Shown here: piece after piece, positions 32,908 to 43,200 of the stretch | Layout: each line of letters starts with the position of its first letter | Numbering within the stretch: position 1 is the first letter of the stretch | Source: Pigmentiphaga sp. H8 | GTDB taxonomy: Bacteria; Pseudomonadota; Gammaproteobacteria; Burkholderiales; Burkholderiaceae_B | DNA: 64,000 nt | Direction: 5' to 3' | Assembly: GCF_003854895.1 (NCBI RefSeq) | Contig: NZ_CP033966.1 | Span: 3,100,001 to 3,164,000 of the forward strand | The notes under the pieces: model-generated | What the model was told of the DNA's origin: nothing | Databases searched by the model: none | The model's input: the letters and a program-made list of their open reading frames with translations, nothing else | Translations under genes and position numbers: made by a program

Positions 32908-35439
32908 ATGGGAGCTCCGCACGTGTCCGCACCCGTTCCCCTGCCGGCCAATGACGATGACGACCGCACGTCGTTCTCCAAGGAAAGCCTGAAGCGCGCC
33001 TTCTTCGACCACCTGCTCTACACGATAGGCAAGTTTCCGAAGATCTCGGGCAAGAACGACTTCTACCTGGCCCTGGCCCATGCGATACGCGATCGCAGCC
33101 TGCAGCGCTGGATCAGCAGCACGGCCCAGTACAACCAGAGCGCGCCGCGCACCGTCGCCTACCTGTCGGCCGAATTCCTGATGGGTCCGCACCTGGGCAA
33201 CCACCTGATCAACCTGGGCATCGCCGACAGCGTGCGCGAGGCCCTGGCCGAACTGAAGCTGGATTTCGGCGAGATCCTGCGCCAGGAAGAAGAGCCCGGC
33301 CTGGGCAACGGCGGCCTGGGCCGCCTGGCCGCCTGCTTCCTGGATTCGCTGGCTACCGGGCAGATCCCGGCCTTCGGCTATGGCATCCGCTACGAATACG
33401 GCATCTTCTTCCAGACCATCATCGACGGCTGGCAGGTCGAGAACACCGACAAGTGGCTGCGCTACGGCAACCCCTGGGAAATCCAGCGCGCCGAATGGGC
33501 GGTGGAGATCAAGCTGGGCGGCCACACCGAGCAGTACACCGACGACGCCGGCTACCTGCGCGTGCGCTGGGCCCCCGAGAAGACCGTGGTGGGCGTGCCG
33601 TTCGATTCGCCCATCCCCGGCTACCGCGTCAACACCACCAACACGCTGCGCCTGTGGCGGGCGGAGGCCACCGAATCCTTCGACTTTTCCGTCTTCAACC
33701 AGGGCGACTACCTGGGCGCGGTCAACAAGAAGGTGACGTCCGAGAACCTGACCAAGGTGCTCTACCCCAACGACGAAACCACCCAGGGCAAGGAACTGCG
33801 GCTGGAGCAGCAGTATTTCTTCGTGTCGTGCTCGCTGCAGGACATGCTGCGCATCCACCTCGCCCGGGGCGGCGCCATCGGCGACTTCGACAGGAAGTTC
33901 GCCATCCAGCTCAACGACACGCACCCGGCCATCGCCATCGCAGAACTGATGCGGCTGCTGGTGGACGAGCACCTGCTGCCGTGGGACCAGGCCTGGAGCA
34001 TCACCACGCGCTGCTTCTCGTACACCAACCACACGCTGCTGCCCGAGGCGCTGGAGCGCTGGCCGCTGGACCTGTTCCAGCGCATCCTGCCGCGCCACCT
34101 GGAACTGATCTACGAGATCAACGCGCGCTTCCTGAATGACGTGCGCATCCATTTCCTGGGGGACGAGTCCCGCATCTCCCGCCTGTCGCTGATCGACGAA
34201 AGCGGCGAGCGCTACGTGCGCATGGCGCATCTGGCCTGCGTCGGCAGCCATGCCATCAACGGCGTGGCCGAACTGCACTCGGACCTGCTCAAGCACGGAC
34301 TGCTGAAGGACTTCTACGAGATGTGGCCCGAGAAGTTCACCAACGTCACCAACGGCGTCACGCCGCGCCGCTGGCTGGTCCTGAGCAATCCGCGGCTGAC
34401 CTCGCTGGTGACCAGCGCCATCGGCGACGGCTGGGTGACCGACCTGCCCCGCATCCGCCTGATCGAGGACTATATCGACGATGCCGCCTTCCGGCAGGAA
34501 TGGCGCGCGGTCAAGCGCGCCAACAAGGCGGACCTGGCCGCGCTGATGCTGCGCCGCACGGGCGTGAAGGTCGATCCCGACTCGATGTTCGACGTGCTGG
34601 TCAAGCGCATCCACGAATACAAGCGCCAGCACCTGGCGGTCCTGCACATCGTCACCCTGTACCACCGCCTGAAGTCCGGACGGGCGCGCGACCCCCTGCC
34701 CCGCACCTTCATCTTCGGCGGCAAGGCCGCGCCCGGCTATCACACGGCCAAGCTGATGATCAAGCTCATCACCTCGGTGGGCGAAGTGGTCAACAACGAT
34801 CCCGACGTGCGCGACCTGCTCAAGGTGGTGTTCATCCCCAACTTCAACGTCACTCAGGGCCAATGCATCTATCCGGCCGCCGAGCTGTCCGAGCAGATCT
34901 CGCTGGCGGGCAAGGAAGCCTCGGGCACCGGCAACATGAAATTCGCGATGAACGGAGCGCTGACCATAGGCACCATGGATGGCGCCAACATCGAGCTGCG
35001 CGACCAGGTCGGGGCCGAGAACTTCTTCCTGTTCGGCCATACCGCCGCGGAAGTGCGCCACATCAAGACCGCGGGCTACCACCCCGGCGACTACTACCAC
35101 AGCCACAGCGAACTGCGGACCTGCCTCGACCTGATCCAGAGCGGCTTCTTCTCGCGCGGCGACACCGAACTGTTCCGGCCGCTGGTCGACGACCTGCTGC
35201 GGCACGACCCCTACCTGCTGCTGGCGGACTACCAGTCCTACATCGAATGCCAGGATCTCGTCAGTCAGGCCTATCGCGACACCGAAAGCTGGACGCGCAT
35301 GTCCATCCTGAATACCGCGCGCTCGGGCAAGTTCTCGTCGGACCGCAGCATCCGCGAATACGCCGAGCAGATCTGGAACGTGAAGCCGGTGCCGGTCGAA
35401 CTGTACGACGAGGCCGAAATGGAGCACACGCTGCGGTGA
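32908..35439 (+). CDS. glgP: Glycogen/maltodextrin phosphorylase
   Basis: PLP-dependent enzyme that releases glucose 1-phosphate from alpha-1,4-glucans. I use the ATG at 32908 (MGAPHVSAPVPLPANDD, 843 residues). A TTG at 32881 would add nine residues. LSAEFLMGPHLGNHLINLG, GLGNGGLGRLAACFLDSL, KRIHEYKRQHLAVLHI and the PLP signature EASGTGNMKFAMNGALTIG (with the lysine carrying PLP), followed by TMDGANIEL, are all present. No other glg gene lies nearby, so glycogen or maltodextrin metabolism must be completed elsewhere. Follows glnD. Confidence 0.96.
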   Translation: MGAPHVSAPVPLPANDDDDRTSFSKESLKRAFFDHLLYTIGKFPKISGKNDFYLALAHAIRDRSLQRWISSTAQYNQSAPRTVAYLSAEFLMGPHLGNHLINLGIADSVREALAELKLDFGEILRQEEEPGLGNGGLGRLAACFLDSLATGQIPAFGYGIRYEYGIFFQTIIDGWQVENTDKWLRYGNPWEIQRAEWAVEIKLGGHTEQYTDDAGYLRVRWAPEKTVVGVPFDSPIPGYRVNTTNTLRLWRAEATESFDFSVFNQGDYLGAVNKKVTSENLTKVLYPNDETTQGKELRLEQQYFFVSCSLQDMLRIHLARGGAIGDFDRKFAIQLNDTHPAIAIAELMRLLVDEHLLPWDQAWSITTRCFSYTNHTLLPEALERWPLDLFQRILPRHLELIYEINARFLNDVRIHFLGDESRISRLSLIDESGERYVRMAHLACVGSHAINGVAELHSDLLKHGLLKDFYEMWPEKFTNVTNGVTPRRWLVLSNPRLTSLVTSAIGDGWVTDLPRIRLIEDYIDDAAFRQEWRAVKRANKADLAALMLRRTGVKVDPDSMFDVLVKRIHEYKRQHLAVLHIVTLYHRLKSGRARDPLPRTFIFGGKAAPGYHTAKLMIKLITSVGEVVNNDPDVRDLLKVVFIPNFNVTQGQCIYPAAELSEQISLAGKEASGTGNMKFAMNGALTIGTMDGANIELRDQVGAENFFLFGHTAAEVRHIKTAGYHPGDYYHSHSELRTCLDLIQSGFFSRGDTELFRPLVDDLLRHDPYLLLADYQSYIECQDLVSQAYRDTESWTRMSILNTARSGKFSSDRSIREYAEQIWNVKPVPVELYDEAEMEHTLR

Positions 35440-35493
35440 AAGCTGGCAAGCGGTGAGAGAATAGCCGCTCTACCCCCCTTTCATCGAGGCCCC

Positions 35494-36096
35494 ATGAAAC
35501 TCTACTACTCCCCCGGCGCCTGCTCCCAGGCCCCCCACATCGCCCTGCGCGAGGCAGGCATCGACTTCACCTGGGAAAAGGTCGACCTCAGGGCCAAGAC
35601 CACCGAGACCGGCCAGGACTTCCGCAAGGTCAACCCCAAGGGCTACGTGCCGGCGCTGGAAGTGTCCCCCGGCGTGGTGATGACCGAGCTGGCCGTGCTG
35701 CTGCAATACGTCGCGGACCTCGTGCCGGCGCGCAAGCTGGCGCCCCCGCCCGACAGCGCCGAGCGCTACGCGCTGCAAACCTGGCTGGTGTTCATCGCCA
35801 CCGAGATCCACAAGGGTTTCTCGCCCATGTTCAAGCCCGCGCTGAGCGAGGAAGGCAAGGACGTGTTCCGCCAGATCCTGGCCACGCGCCTGGACTACGT
35901 GCAAAGCGAACTGTCGCAGCGCGAATACCTGATGCCCGGCGGTTTTTCCGTGGCCGACATCTACCTGTTCGTGACCACCGGCTGGGCCTCGCGCCTGAAC
36001 TACGACCTGTCGCGCTGGCCCGCCATCGTGGCCTTCCGCGAGCGCATCGCGCAGCGCCCCGCCGTGCAGGCGGCGCTCAAGGCCGAAGGCTTGTGA
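35494..36096 (+). CDS. Glutathione S-transferase, beta class
   Basis: 200 residues. MKLYYSPGACSQAPHIALREA is the thioredoxin-fold start of beta-class GSTs, with Cys10 as the expected catalytic residue. NPKGYVPALEV holds the cis-Pro. The all-helical C-terminal domain includes FSVADIYLFVTTGWASRLNYDLSRWP. Conjugates or transfers glutathione on electrophiles in the cytoplasm, or binds ligands. Specific substrate unknown. The stop is followed within 5 nt by copy D of the dispersed repeat in the minus orientation. Confidence 0.93.
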   Translation: MKLYYSPGACSQAPHIALREAGIDFTWEKVDLRAKTTETGQDFRKVNPKGYVPALEVSPGVVMTELAVLLQYVADLVPARKLAPPPDSAERYALQTWLVFIATEIHKGFSPMFKPALSEEGKDVFRQILATRLDYVQSELSQREYLMPGGFSVADIYLFVTTGWASRLNYDLSRWPAIVAFRERIAQRPAVQAALKAEGL

Positions 36097-36100
36097 ATAG

Positions 36101-36173
36101 GTCCCCCCCTACGCGCTGACGCGCGCCCCCAGGGGCGGCACTGGCGGACCGGCAAAGCCGGATCCGCTGTGCC
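36101..36173 (-). repeat. Dispersed three-hairpin repeat, copy D
   Basis: Copy in reverse orientation, beginning 5 nt after the gst stop, which is on the plus strand, so the relation to the gene is the same as in copies A-C. Read on the minus strand: hairpin 1 GGCAC/GTGCC and GCGGA/TCCGC around CCGGC-TTT-GCCGG; hairpin 2 CGCCCC/GGGGCG; hairpin 3 CGCGC-GTCA-GCGCG. The GCGGA/TCCGC pair replaces GTGGA/TCCAC of copy A on both arms. Confidence 0.8.
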
Positions 36174-36189
36174 CTGGATCACTGACGAA

Positions 36190-36951
36190 TCAGGTGGCTC
36201 CGTCGCCGCAGGTGGTGCCCACCAGCTGGCCGAGGATGCGGTGGACGTTCTGCATGCTGTCGTCCACCACCACGCGCATGCCCTGCATGGAAATCTCGCC
36301 CACGCTGGCGCGCTGGCCCGCGGCATCGTTGGTGACGAGGCACAGCGCCGCATAGTCCAGGTCGAGTTCCCGCGCCAGGGCCGCCTCGGGCATGCCGGTC
36401 ATGCCCACCATGTCGCAGCCGTCCCGCCCCATGCGGCGGATTTCCGCGGCGGTCTCCAGCCGCGGGCCCTGCGTGCAGCCATAGACGCCGCCATCGACCA
36501 CGTCTATCCCGCAGGTCCGCGCCGATTCCAGCAGGTCGTGCCGCATGGCGGTCCCGTAGGGCTGGGTCATGTCCACGTGCGCCACCGGCTGGTCGCCGCC
36601 TTCGAAGAAGGTGCGGGGCCGTTCGGTGGTGTAGTCGATGATCTGGTCGGGCACGACGATGACGCCGGGCACGAGAGGACCCGTGATGCCGCCCACCGTC
36701 GCCACCGACACGATGCGCCGCACCCCGACTTCGTGCAGGGCCCAGAGGTTGGCGCGATAGTTGATGCGGTGCGGGGCCAGCGTATGGCCGTATCCATGGC
36801 GGGCCAGGAAGACGATTTCCGCGCCGTCGCCGATGCGGCCGTAGGTCAGCGCCCCCGAAGGTTCGCCATAGGGCGTGCGCACGACCTGGCGGCGCGTCAC
36901 GACGAGCCCGGTCAAATGGTAGAGGCCGGTGCCTCCGATGATTGCCTGCAT
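36190..36951 (-). CDS. S-methyl-5'-thioinosine / methylthioadenosine phosphorylase
   Basis: 253 residues of the trimeric purine nucleoside/MTA phosphorylase family. IIGGTGLYHL, ARHGYGHTLAPHRINYRANL (phosphate site), GVYGCTQGPRLETAAEIRRM and GCDMVGMTGMPEAALARELD are all typical. It salvages the by-product of polyamine and homoserine-lactone synthesis, releasing 5-methylthioribose 1-phosphate. Whether the substrate is methylthioadenosine or methylthioinosine cannot be decided reliably. LVTNDAAG is the base-binding loop. Last gene of the smc-zipA-ligA run, 34 nt after ligA. Confidence 0.88.
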   Translation of the reverse strand: MQAIIGGTGLYHLTGLVVTRRQVVRTPYGEPSGALTYGRIGDGAEIVFLARHGYGHTLAPHRINYRANLWALHEVGVRRIVSVATVGGITGPLVPGVIVVPDQIIDYTTERPRTFFEGGDQPVAHVDMTQPYGTAMRHDLLESARTCGIDVVDGGVYGCTQGPRLETAAEIRRMGRDGCDMVGMTGMPEAALARELDLDYAALCLVTNDAAGQRASVGEISMQGMRVVVDDSMQNVHRILGQLVGTTCGDGAT

Positions 36952-36985
36952 GGTTTTCCTTCCCGCGAAGCGGCGCTTCGCCCTG

Positions 36986-39049
36986 TCAAGACTGCAGCAA
37001 GGCCTTCAGGCCGTCTTCGTCGAGCACGGCGATGCCGAGCTCCTGGGCCTTGGCGAGCTTGCTGCCGGCGTCGGCGCCGGCGACGACATAGTGGGTCTTC
37101 TTGGATACCGAGCCGGTGACCTTGCCGCCGGCGGCGCGTATCAGTTCGGCCGCGTCCTCGCGGGCCAGCGTGGGCAGCGTGCCGGTCAGCACGAAGATCT
37201 TGCCGCCTATGGGGCCCGCCGTGCGGTCCACGACGGTTTCCGTGCCGGGCGTCACGCCGTTGCGCAGCAGGTCGGCCACGACCTCGCGGTTGTGCGGTTC
37301 GGCGAAGAAGCGAAAGATGGACGCGGCCACCACGGGTCCGACGTCCGGCACCGCCAGCAGTTCGGCCTCGGCCGCGTTCATCACCGCGTCCAGGTTGCCG
37401 AAATGGCGCGCCAGGTCGCGGGCCGTGGACTCGCCCACGTGCCGTATGCCCAGCGCGAAAAGAAACCGGCCCAGCGGCGGCGTACGGGTCGCGGCGATGG
37501 ACTCGACCAGGTTGCGCGCGGACTTCTCGCCCATGCGGTCCATGCCGGCCAGTTCTTCCTCGTTCAGCGTGTAGAGGTCGGCCAGCGTGTGCACGCGGCC
37601 GCGCTCGACCAGCTGGTCGATCAGTTTCTCGCCCAGCCCTTCGATGTCCAGCGCGCGGCGCTGGGCGGCATGCCACAGCGCCTGCTTGCGCTGCGCGGCG
37701 CAGAACAGGCCGCCGGTGCAGCGCGCGATGATTTCGTCCTCGGGCCGCTCGATGGCCGATCCGCACACCGGGCACTGGCTGGGCATGACGAACTTGCGGG
37801 CGTTGGCGGGACGCTTGTCCAGCACCGGCGTCACGACCTCGGGAATGACGTCCCCGGCGCGGCGGACCACCACCGTATCGCCGATGCGCACGTCCTTGCG
37901 CTCGATCTCGTCCTCGTTGTGCAGGGTCGCGTTGGTGACCGTGACGCCGCCCACGAACACCGGCTTGAGGCGCGCCACGGGTGTGATGGCCCCGGTGCGG
38001 CCGACCTGCACCTCGATGCCGAGCAGCTCGGTGGTGGCTTCTTCTGCCGGGAACTTGTGGGCAACGGCAAAGCGCGGGGCGCGCGAAACGAACCCCAGCG
38101 CGCGCTGCGCCTCGAGCGCGTTGACCTTGTAGACCACGCCGTCGATGTCATAGGGCAGCGAGGCTCGCAGCCCCTCGACCCGCCGGTAGAACGCCAGCAA
38201 ACCGGCCGCGTCCGACACCAGCTGGCGCTCGCGGTTGACCGGCATGCCCAATTCCTGCAGCCAGTCCAGCATGCCCATGTGGGTATCGAAGGGCGGCGCG
38301 TCGGCACGGGCCTCCTTGCCCGGTAGGCTGCCGCGTATCTCGCCCCAGCCGTAGGCGAAGAATCGCAGCGGACGGCGGGCGGTGATGCGCGGATCGAGCT
38401 GCCTCAGGCTGCCCGCCGCGGCATTGCGGGGATTGATGAAGACTTTCTCGCCGGCTTCGCGCTGGGCGTCGTTCAGGCGCTCGAAATCCTTGCGGAACAG
38501 CAGCACCTCGCCGCGAACCTCCAGCACGTCGGGCACGGGGCCCGCCAAGGTGAGCGGGATGGATCGTATGGTCCGGATGTTGGCGGTGATGTCTTCGCCC
38601 GTCTGTCCATCGCCCCGCGTCGCGGCCCGTGCAAACTTGCCGTCTTCGTAGCGCAGGCTGACGGCCAGTCCGTCCAGCTTCAGTTCACAGGCGTACTCGA
38701 CGGCGGATTCCGTTTCCAGGCCGTCGCGCACCCGCTTGTCGAAGGCCTGGATGTCCTCGTCGTCGAAGGCATTGTTCAGGGACAGCATGGACACCGCGTG
38801 GCGCACCGAACCGAAAGCCGACAGCGGCGCGCCCCCCACCCGCTGGGTGGGGGAATCGGGCGTGGCCAGGAGCGGGAACTCCTGCTCGAGCTTGACCAGC
38901 TCCGCGAACAGCGCGTCGTACTCGGCGTCGCTGATCAGCGGATCGTCCATCACGTAGTAACGGGCGTTGTGCAAGGCCAGCTCCTGGCGCAACTGCGCCG
39001 CCCGCTGCATGGCCTGGTTTTCCCGATCGACCCCCGACACCATATCCAC
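36986..39049 (-). CDS. ligA: NAD-dependent DNA ligase
   Basis: Seals nicks during replication using NAD. 687 residues. The domains are in order: Ia domain (AQLRQELALHNARYYVMDDP) and adenylation domain with catalytic Lys in ELKLDGLAVSLRYEDG, then OB fold. The zinc finger is CPVCGSAIERPEDE followed by CTGGLFC. A helix-hairpin-helix region (GIRHVGESTARDLARHFG) and a C-terminal BRCT domain (GGKIFVLTGTLPTLAREDAA) follow. It is 14 nt downstream of zipA. The order smc-zipA-ligA is usual in beta- and gamma-proteobacteria. Confidence 0.98.
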   Translation of the reverse strand: MDMVSGVDRENQAMQRAAQLRQELALHNARYYVMDDPLISDAEYDALFAELVKLEQEFPLLATPDSPTQRVGGAPLSAFGSVRHAVSMLSLNNAFDDEDIQAFDKRVRDGLETESAVEYACELKLDGLAVSLRYEDGKFARAATRGDGQTGEDITANIRTIRSIPLTLAGPVPDVLEVRGEVLLFRKDFERLNDAQREAGEKVFINPRNAAAGSLRQLDPRITARRPLRFFAYGWGEIRGSLPGKEARADAPPFDTHMGMLDWLQELGMPVNRERQLVSDAAGLLAFYRRVEGLRASLPYDIDGVVYKVNALEAQRALGFVSRAPRFAVAHKFPAEEATTELLGIEVQVGRTGAITPVARLKPVFVGGVTVTNATLHNEDEIERKDVRIGDTVVVRRAGDVIPEVVTPVLDKRPANARKFVMPSQCPVCGSAIERPEDEIIARCTGGLFCAAQRKQALWHAAQRRALDIEGLGEKLIDQLVERGRVHTLADLYTLNEEELAGMDRMGEKSARNLVESIAATRTPPLGRFLFALGIRHVGESTARDLARHFGNLDAVMNAAEAELLAVPDVGPVVAASIFRFFAEPHNREVVADLLRNGVTPGTETVVDRTAGPIGGKIFVLTGTLPTLAREDAAELIRAAGGKVTGSVSKKTHYVVAGADAGSKLAKAQELGIAVLDEDGLKALLQS

Positions 39050-39063
39050 TCCGCCTGCGTGCC

Positions 39064-40155
39064 TTATCCGAATACCCTCAGGGCACGCACCGAACCGGCC
39101 TTCAGGCCGGACTGCTCCAGCCGCGCATACAGCGCCAGCAGTTGCTTGTCGATGGCCGCCTCGGCGCCGTCGGCCAGCGGCCGGCCGTTGTCGTCGACCA
39201 CCGTGGCTTCCAGGCGCGTGGCCAGCCCGCGGGCGACCTGGGCCATCTGCGCGAAGGCGTGCTCATGGGCGGGCGCGCGGGGCACGTCCAGGATCAGGCT
39301 GAGCTGGCCGATGGTGGCCGGTCCGGCCGAACCCAGCGACACGCCGTCGCTGCGGCCCAGCGTGAAGCGGATCGCGCCGTCCTGGTCGACCCAGGGCAGG
39401 CGGCCGTCGTGGATGGACGAGAAACCGGCTTCACGGGCGGCGGTCAGCACGTCGCCCGAGGACCAGCGGCGGCTGCTGGCCACCAGGGTCAAGCCGACCT
39501 GCGCGTCGAGCGCGGCACACACCGCATCGAGCTTGTTGGCGCGATCCAGCACCGCCTGGGTATCGCTGGCTTCCACCGTGCCGTCGAACCGATCGGCCAG
39601 CACGCGCGAGCGCGACAGCGCCTCGGCCCATTCGCCGGCGCTGAGCGGACCGCTGCGATTGGCCAGCAGCACGGCCACCTGGACCGACGCATAGTTCTCG
39701 CCGCCGCGGATGGCGGAGCGGTGCGAACCCTCGGCGGTTTCCGCGAATACGCGCAGCGATTTCTGGCCGGCGTGGCGGATGCCCTGCGTGAAGGCCGCCA
39801 GTTCGTCGCCCGGCACGGGTTCCAGGAAGGAGACGTCGATGACGGTCTCGCAGGCCTCGTCGGCCTCGTCGGTGTCGTGCTGCTGCACCGCGGCCGCGCC
39901 CTCCACCGGCGCGTCCATGCCCCCGACGATGTTGGCCTCGGCGGCTTCCGCTGCGCCGAGCCCCGGCTCGCGGCGTACGCCTTCCGCCTTGGGCAGGCCC
40001 GCTTCGATGCCGTGCAGCAAGGGGTCCTTGCCCGAATCCGGGAAGCCGTCCTGTATCTGCTTGCGGGCGCGGCGGTCCTGCCACCAGTTCAGTCCAAGCA
40101 CGACGACGATGGCCAGAACGCCAAGGGCGATGAGCCCGGTTTGTAGATCACTCAT
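39064..40155 (-). CDS. zipA: ZipA-like cell division protein
   Basis: Membrane anchor that binds the C-terminal tail of FtsZ. From the ATG at 40155 there are 363 residues. An N-terminal membrane segment (LIALGVLAIVVVLGLNWW) is followed by a short charged stretch and a low-complexity acidic linker to about residue 130. The C-terminal FtsZ-binding fold (QVGLTLVASSRRWSSGDVL to LATRLEATVVDDNGRPL) is near the end. Sequence similarity to ZipA is weak, as usual in beta-proteobacteria. The call rests on topology plus position between smc and ligA. The frame extends 27 codons upstream without support. Confidence 0.82.
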   Translation of the reverse strand: MSDLQTGLIALGVLAIVVVLGLNWWQDRRARKQIQDGFPDSGKDPLLHGIEAGLPKAEGVRREPGLGAAEAAEANIVGGMDAPVEGAAAVQQHDTDEADEACETVIDVSFLEPVPGDELAAFTQGIRHAGQKSLRVFAETAEGSHRSAIRGGENYASVQVAVLLANRSGPLSAGEWAEALSRSRVLADRFDGTVEASDTQAVLDRANKLDAVCAALDAQVGLTLVASSRRWSSGDVLTAAREAGFSSIHDGRLPWVDQDGAIRFTLGRSDGVSLGSAGPATIGQLSLILDVPRAPAHEHAFAQMAQVARGLATRLEATVVDDNGRPLADGAEAAIDKQLLALYARLEQSGLKAGSVRALRVFG

Positions 40156-40216
40156 TGGTGTGTTCCCGATGGCGGGGCATGGTGGAAAGAGTGCCGGTTC
40201 GCGGGCTGCCGGCTCA

Positions 40217-43200
40217 TCAGGCGGCCTCGACGGCAAGTTGCATGGCCGAGTCGATGTCGACGGCCACGATGCGAGAGACGCCCTGCTCCTGCATGGTCAC
40301 GCCAACCAGCTGGTGCGCCATTTCCATCGCGATCTTGTTGTGCGAGATGAACAGGAACTGGGTCTGTTCGCTCATCCGGCGCACCAGGTTCGCGTAGCGC
40401 TCGGTGTTGGCGTCGTCCAGCGGCGCGTCGACCTCGTCCAGCAGGCAGAACGGCGCCGGGTTGAGCTTGAACATGGCGAACACCAGCGCGGTGGCGGTCA
40501 GGGCCTTCTCGCCGCCGGACAGCAGGTGGATGGTGCTGTTGCGCTTGCCCGGAGGCTGGGCCATGACCTGCACGCCGGCGTCCAGGATTTCTTCGCCGGT
40601 CATCACGAGCTTGGCCTCGCCGCCGCCGAACAGCGACGGGAAGAGTTCGCCGAAGTTGCGGTTGACGGTATCGAAAGTTTCCTGCAGCAACTGGCGCGTC
40701 TCGCGGTCGATCTTGCGGATGGCGTCCTCGAGCGTGTCGATGGCGGACTGCAGGTCGGCCTGCTGGGCATCCAGATAGGTCTTGCGTTCGCGCGAGGCGT
40801 TCAGCTCGTCCAGCGCGGCCAGGTTGACCGCGCCCAGGGCGGCGACCTCGCGGGCCAGGCGCTGCACTTCCGCCTGCAGCCAGTTGGGGCGCTGCCACTC
40901 CTTGGGCAGCGCGTCGAGCTGCTCGCCCAGCGCCGCCAGGTCCAGTTCCTGCCCGGCCAGTTGCTCGGCATATTGTTCCTGCGCCAGGCGGGCCGCCTGT
41001 TCCTTCAGTTGCAGCTCGGTGATGCGGCTGCGCAGCGGCTCGAGCGAACGCTCGATGCCCAGGCGCTGCTCGTCGGCCGCACGCAGTTGCGCGGCCAGGG
41101 TATCCATCTCGATGCGGGCGCGGTTCAGCACCTGTTCGCGCTCGCTGCGCAATTCGAGCGCGGATTGCAGGCCGGCCTGGGCCGCCGCGTCGTCCAGCAC
41201 GCGCAGTTCCTGCTGCACCCGCTCGGCCTCGGTGGCGGCGCGCTGGCTTTGCTCGCCCGCCAGCTGCAGGCTGCGGCGCAGTTCGTCGATGCGGGCGCGC
41301 AGGCCCCGCTCGGCGAAGCTGGCCTCCTGGGCCGACCGTTCGAGTTCGCGCAGGCGGTCGCGCGCGCGCTGGACGTCGGCTTCGCGTTGTTCCTGGGCCA
41401 TCTGCGCGTCCTCGAACGCGGACTGCTTGTCGCCCAGCTGGGTATCCAGGATCTCGAAGCGGCCTTCGGCCTCTTCCTTGCGGATGCGGGCTTCTTCTTC
41501 CTGGGCTTCCAGCTCGGCGCGTTCTTCGCGGATGCGCCCGGCGCGTTCCTCGGACTGGGCAGCCTGCTGCGACAGCTTGGAATGCTCGAGCTGGATGGCG
41601 TGCAGCCGTTGGGTGACCTCGGCCAGGCGCTGGCGTGAGGCGGGCAAGGCCTGGGCCACCTGCTGGTAGCCGGCTTCCGCGCGCGCCACGGCGGAGCGGG
41701 CCTCGTCGGCGATGAGCTGCTGCGCCTTCAACTGGCGTTGCAGGTTCTCGATCTCCTGCTGGCGCGCCAGCATGCCGGCCTGCTCGGAATCGGGGGCGTA
41801 GAAACGGACGCTGTTGTGCCCGATCAGGTGCCCTTCCTTGACCACGAACTGGCCGCCCTCGGGCAGCTGGGTGCGCGCGGCCAGCGCCTGGGTGGCGTCG
41901 GCGGCCGTGTAGACGTCGCGCAGCCAGTCGGCCATCAGGGAACGCAGGCCCGGATCGGTGATGCGCAACAGCGAGGCCAACGGCGTCAGCGCCGCCGGCG
42001 CGGCGGCCGGCGCCGTGGCCGGCGGCATCTGGTAGAAGGCCAGCCGCGCGGGCGGCGAGTCGCCGAAGAAAGCCTTGGCCCATTCGAGATTGCTGACTTC
42101 CAGCGCGGCCAGCCGCTCGCGCAGCACGGCTTCCAGCGCCGTTTCCCAGCCGGGCTCGATATGCAGCTTCTGCCACAGGCGGCCGAGCTGCGTCAGTTCA
42201 TGCTTTTCCAGCCAGGGATGCAGCGCGCCCTGCTTCTGCACGTCCTGCTGCAAGCGGGTCAGGGCCGAGAGCCGGGCCTCGATCTGCGAGACGGCGGCCG
42301 CTTCCCTCTGCACCAGCTCCTGGGCCTGGCGGCGGCCGGCATCGACCTGCGGCAGCTGGGCGTCCAGCGTGGACAGTTCCTGCCGGGCATGCTCGACGCG
42401 CTGCTCGGTATCGGCCAGGTCGCCCGTCAATTGTTCCAGCCGCACCGGATCGGGGCGCTGCAGGTTGCGTTCTTCCTGCTCCAGGCGCTCGCGGCGCTGC
42501 GCCAGGGCCTGCAACTGGCGGTCGGCTTCGCGCTGCTCCTGGGCGGTCAGGGCCAGGTTCTGCTCGACCTGGGACAACGCGCCGCGCAGCTCGGACAAGC
42601 CGGACGCGGCATCGCGCACCTTGGCCTCGACGTCGGGCAACTGGGCCTGCGCCTCTTCGGCCACGATGCGCGCTTCCTCGGCCCGGGCCTCGCCCACGGC
42701 CAGGTCTTCCTCGGCCTGCGCCAGCTGGTCGCTGCCGGTCTCGTGCTGCTCGTTCCACTGGGCGATCTGCTGTTGCAGCTGCGCCAGCTGGGCCTGCATG
42801 CGGTTGCGGGCCTCGACCACGTACTTGATCTCGGCCTCGAGCCGGCTGACCTCGGCATTCGCCTCGTACAGCCCGCCCTGCGCGGCATGGACGGCATCAC
42901 TGGCGGCATAGTGCGCCTGGCGCGTGCCCTCCAGGTCGGACTCCAGCTTGCGCAGGCCGGCCATGGCGGCCTCGAGGTCGGTCTGGGCCTGTTCGATGGC
43001 CAGCGCGTGCTTCATGCGGTCGCCGTCGGCCTCGCGCTTCTTCAGCAGCCACAGGAAACGCTGCTTCTGTTCGCTTTCCGCCTGGAATCCCTGGTAGCGC
43101 TGGGCGACTTCGGCCTGCGCCTCGAGCTTTTCGAGCTGGGTGGCCAGTTCGCGCAGGATGTCCTCGACCCGGGTCATGTTCTCGCGCGTGTCGGACAGGC

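Noticed and set aside
32674..35427. 917-codon minus-strand frame opposite glgP
   Set aside because: Antisense shadow of glycogen phosphorylase with low-complexity Val/Gln/Gly composition.
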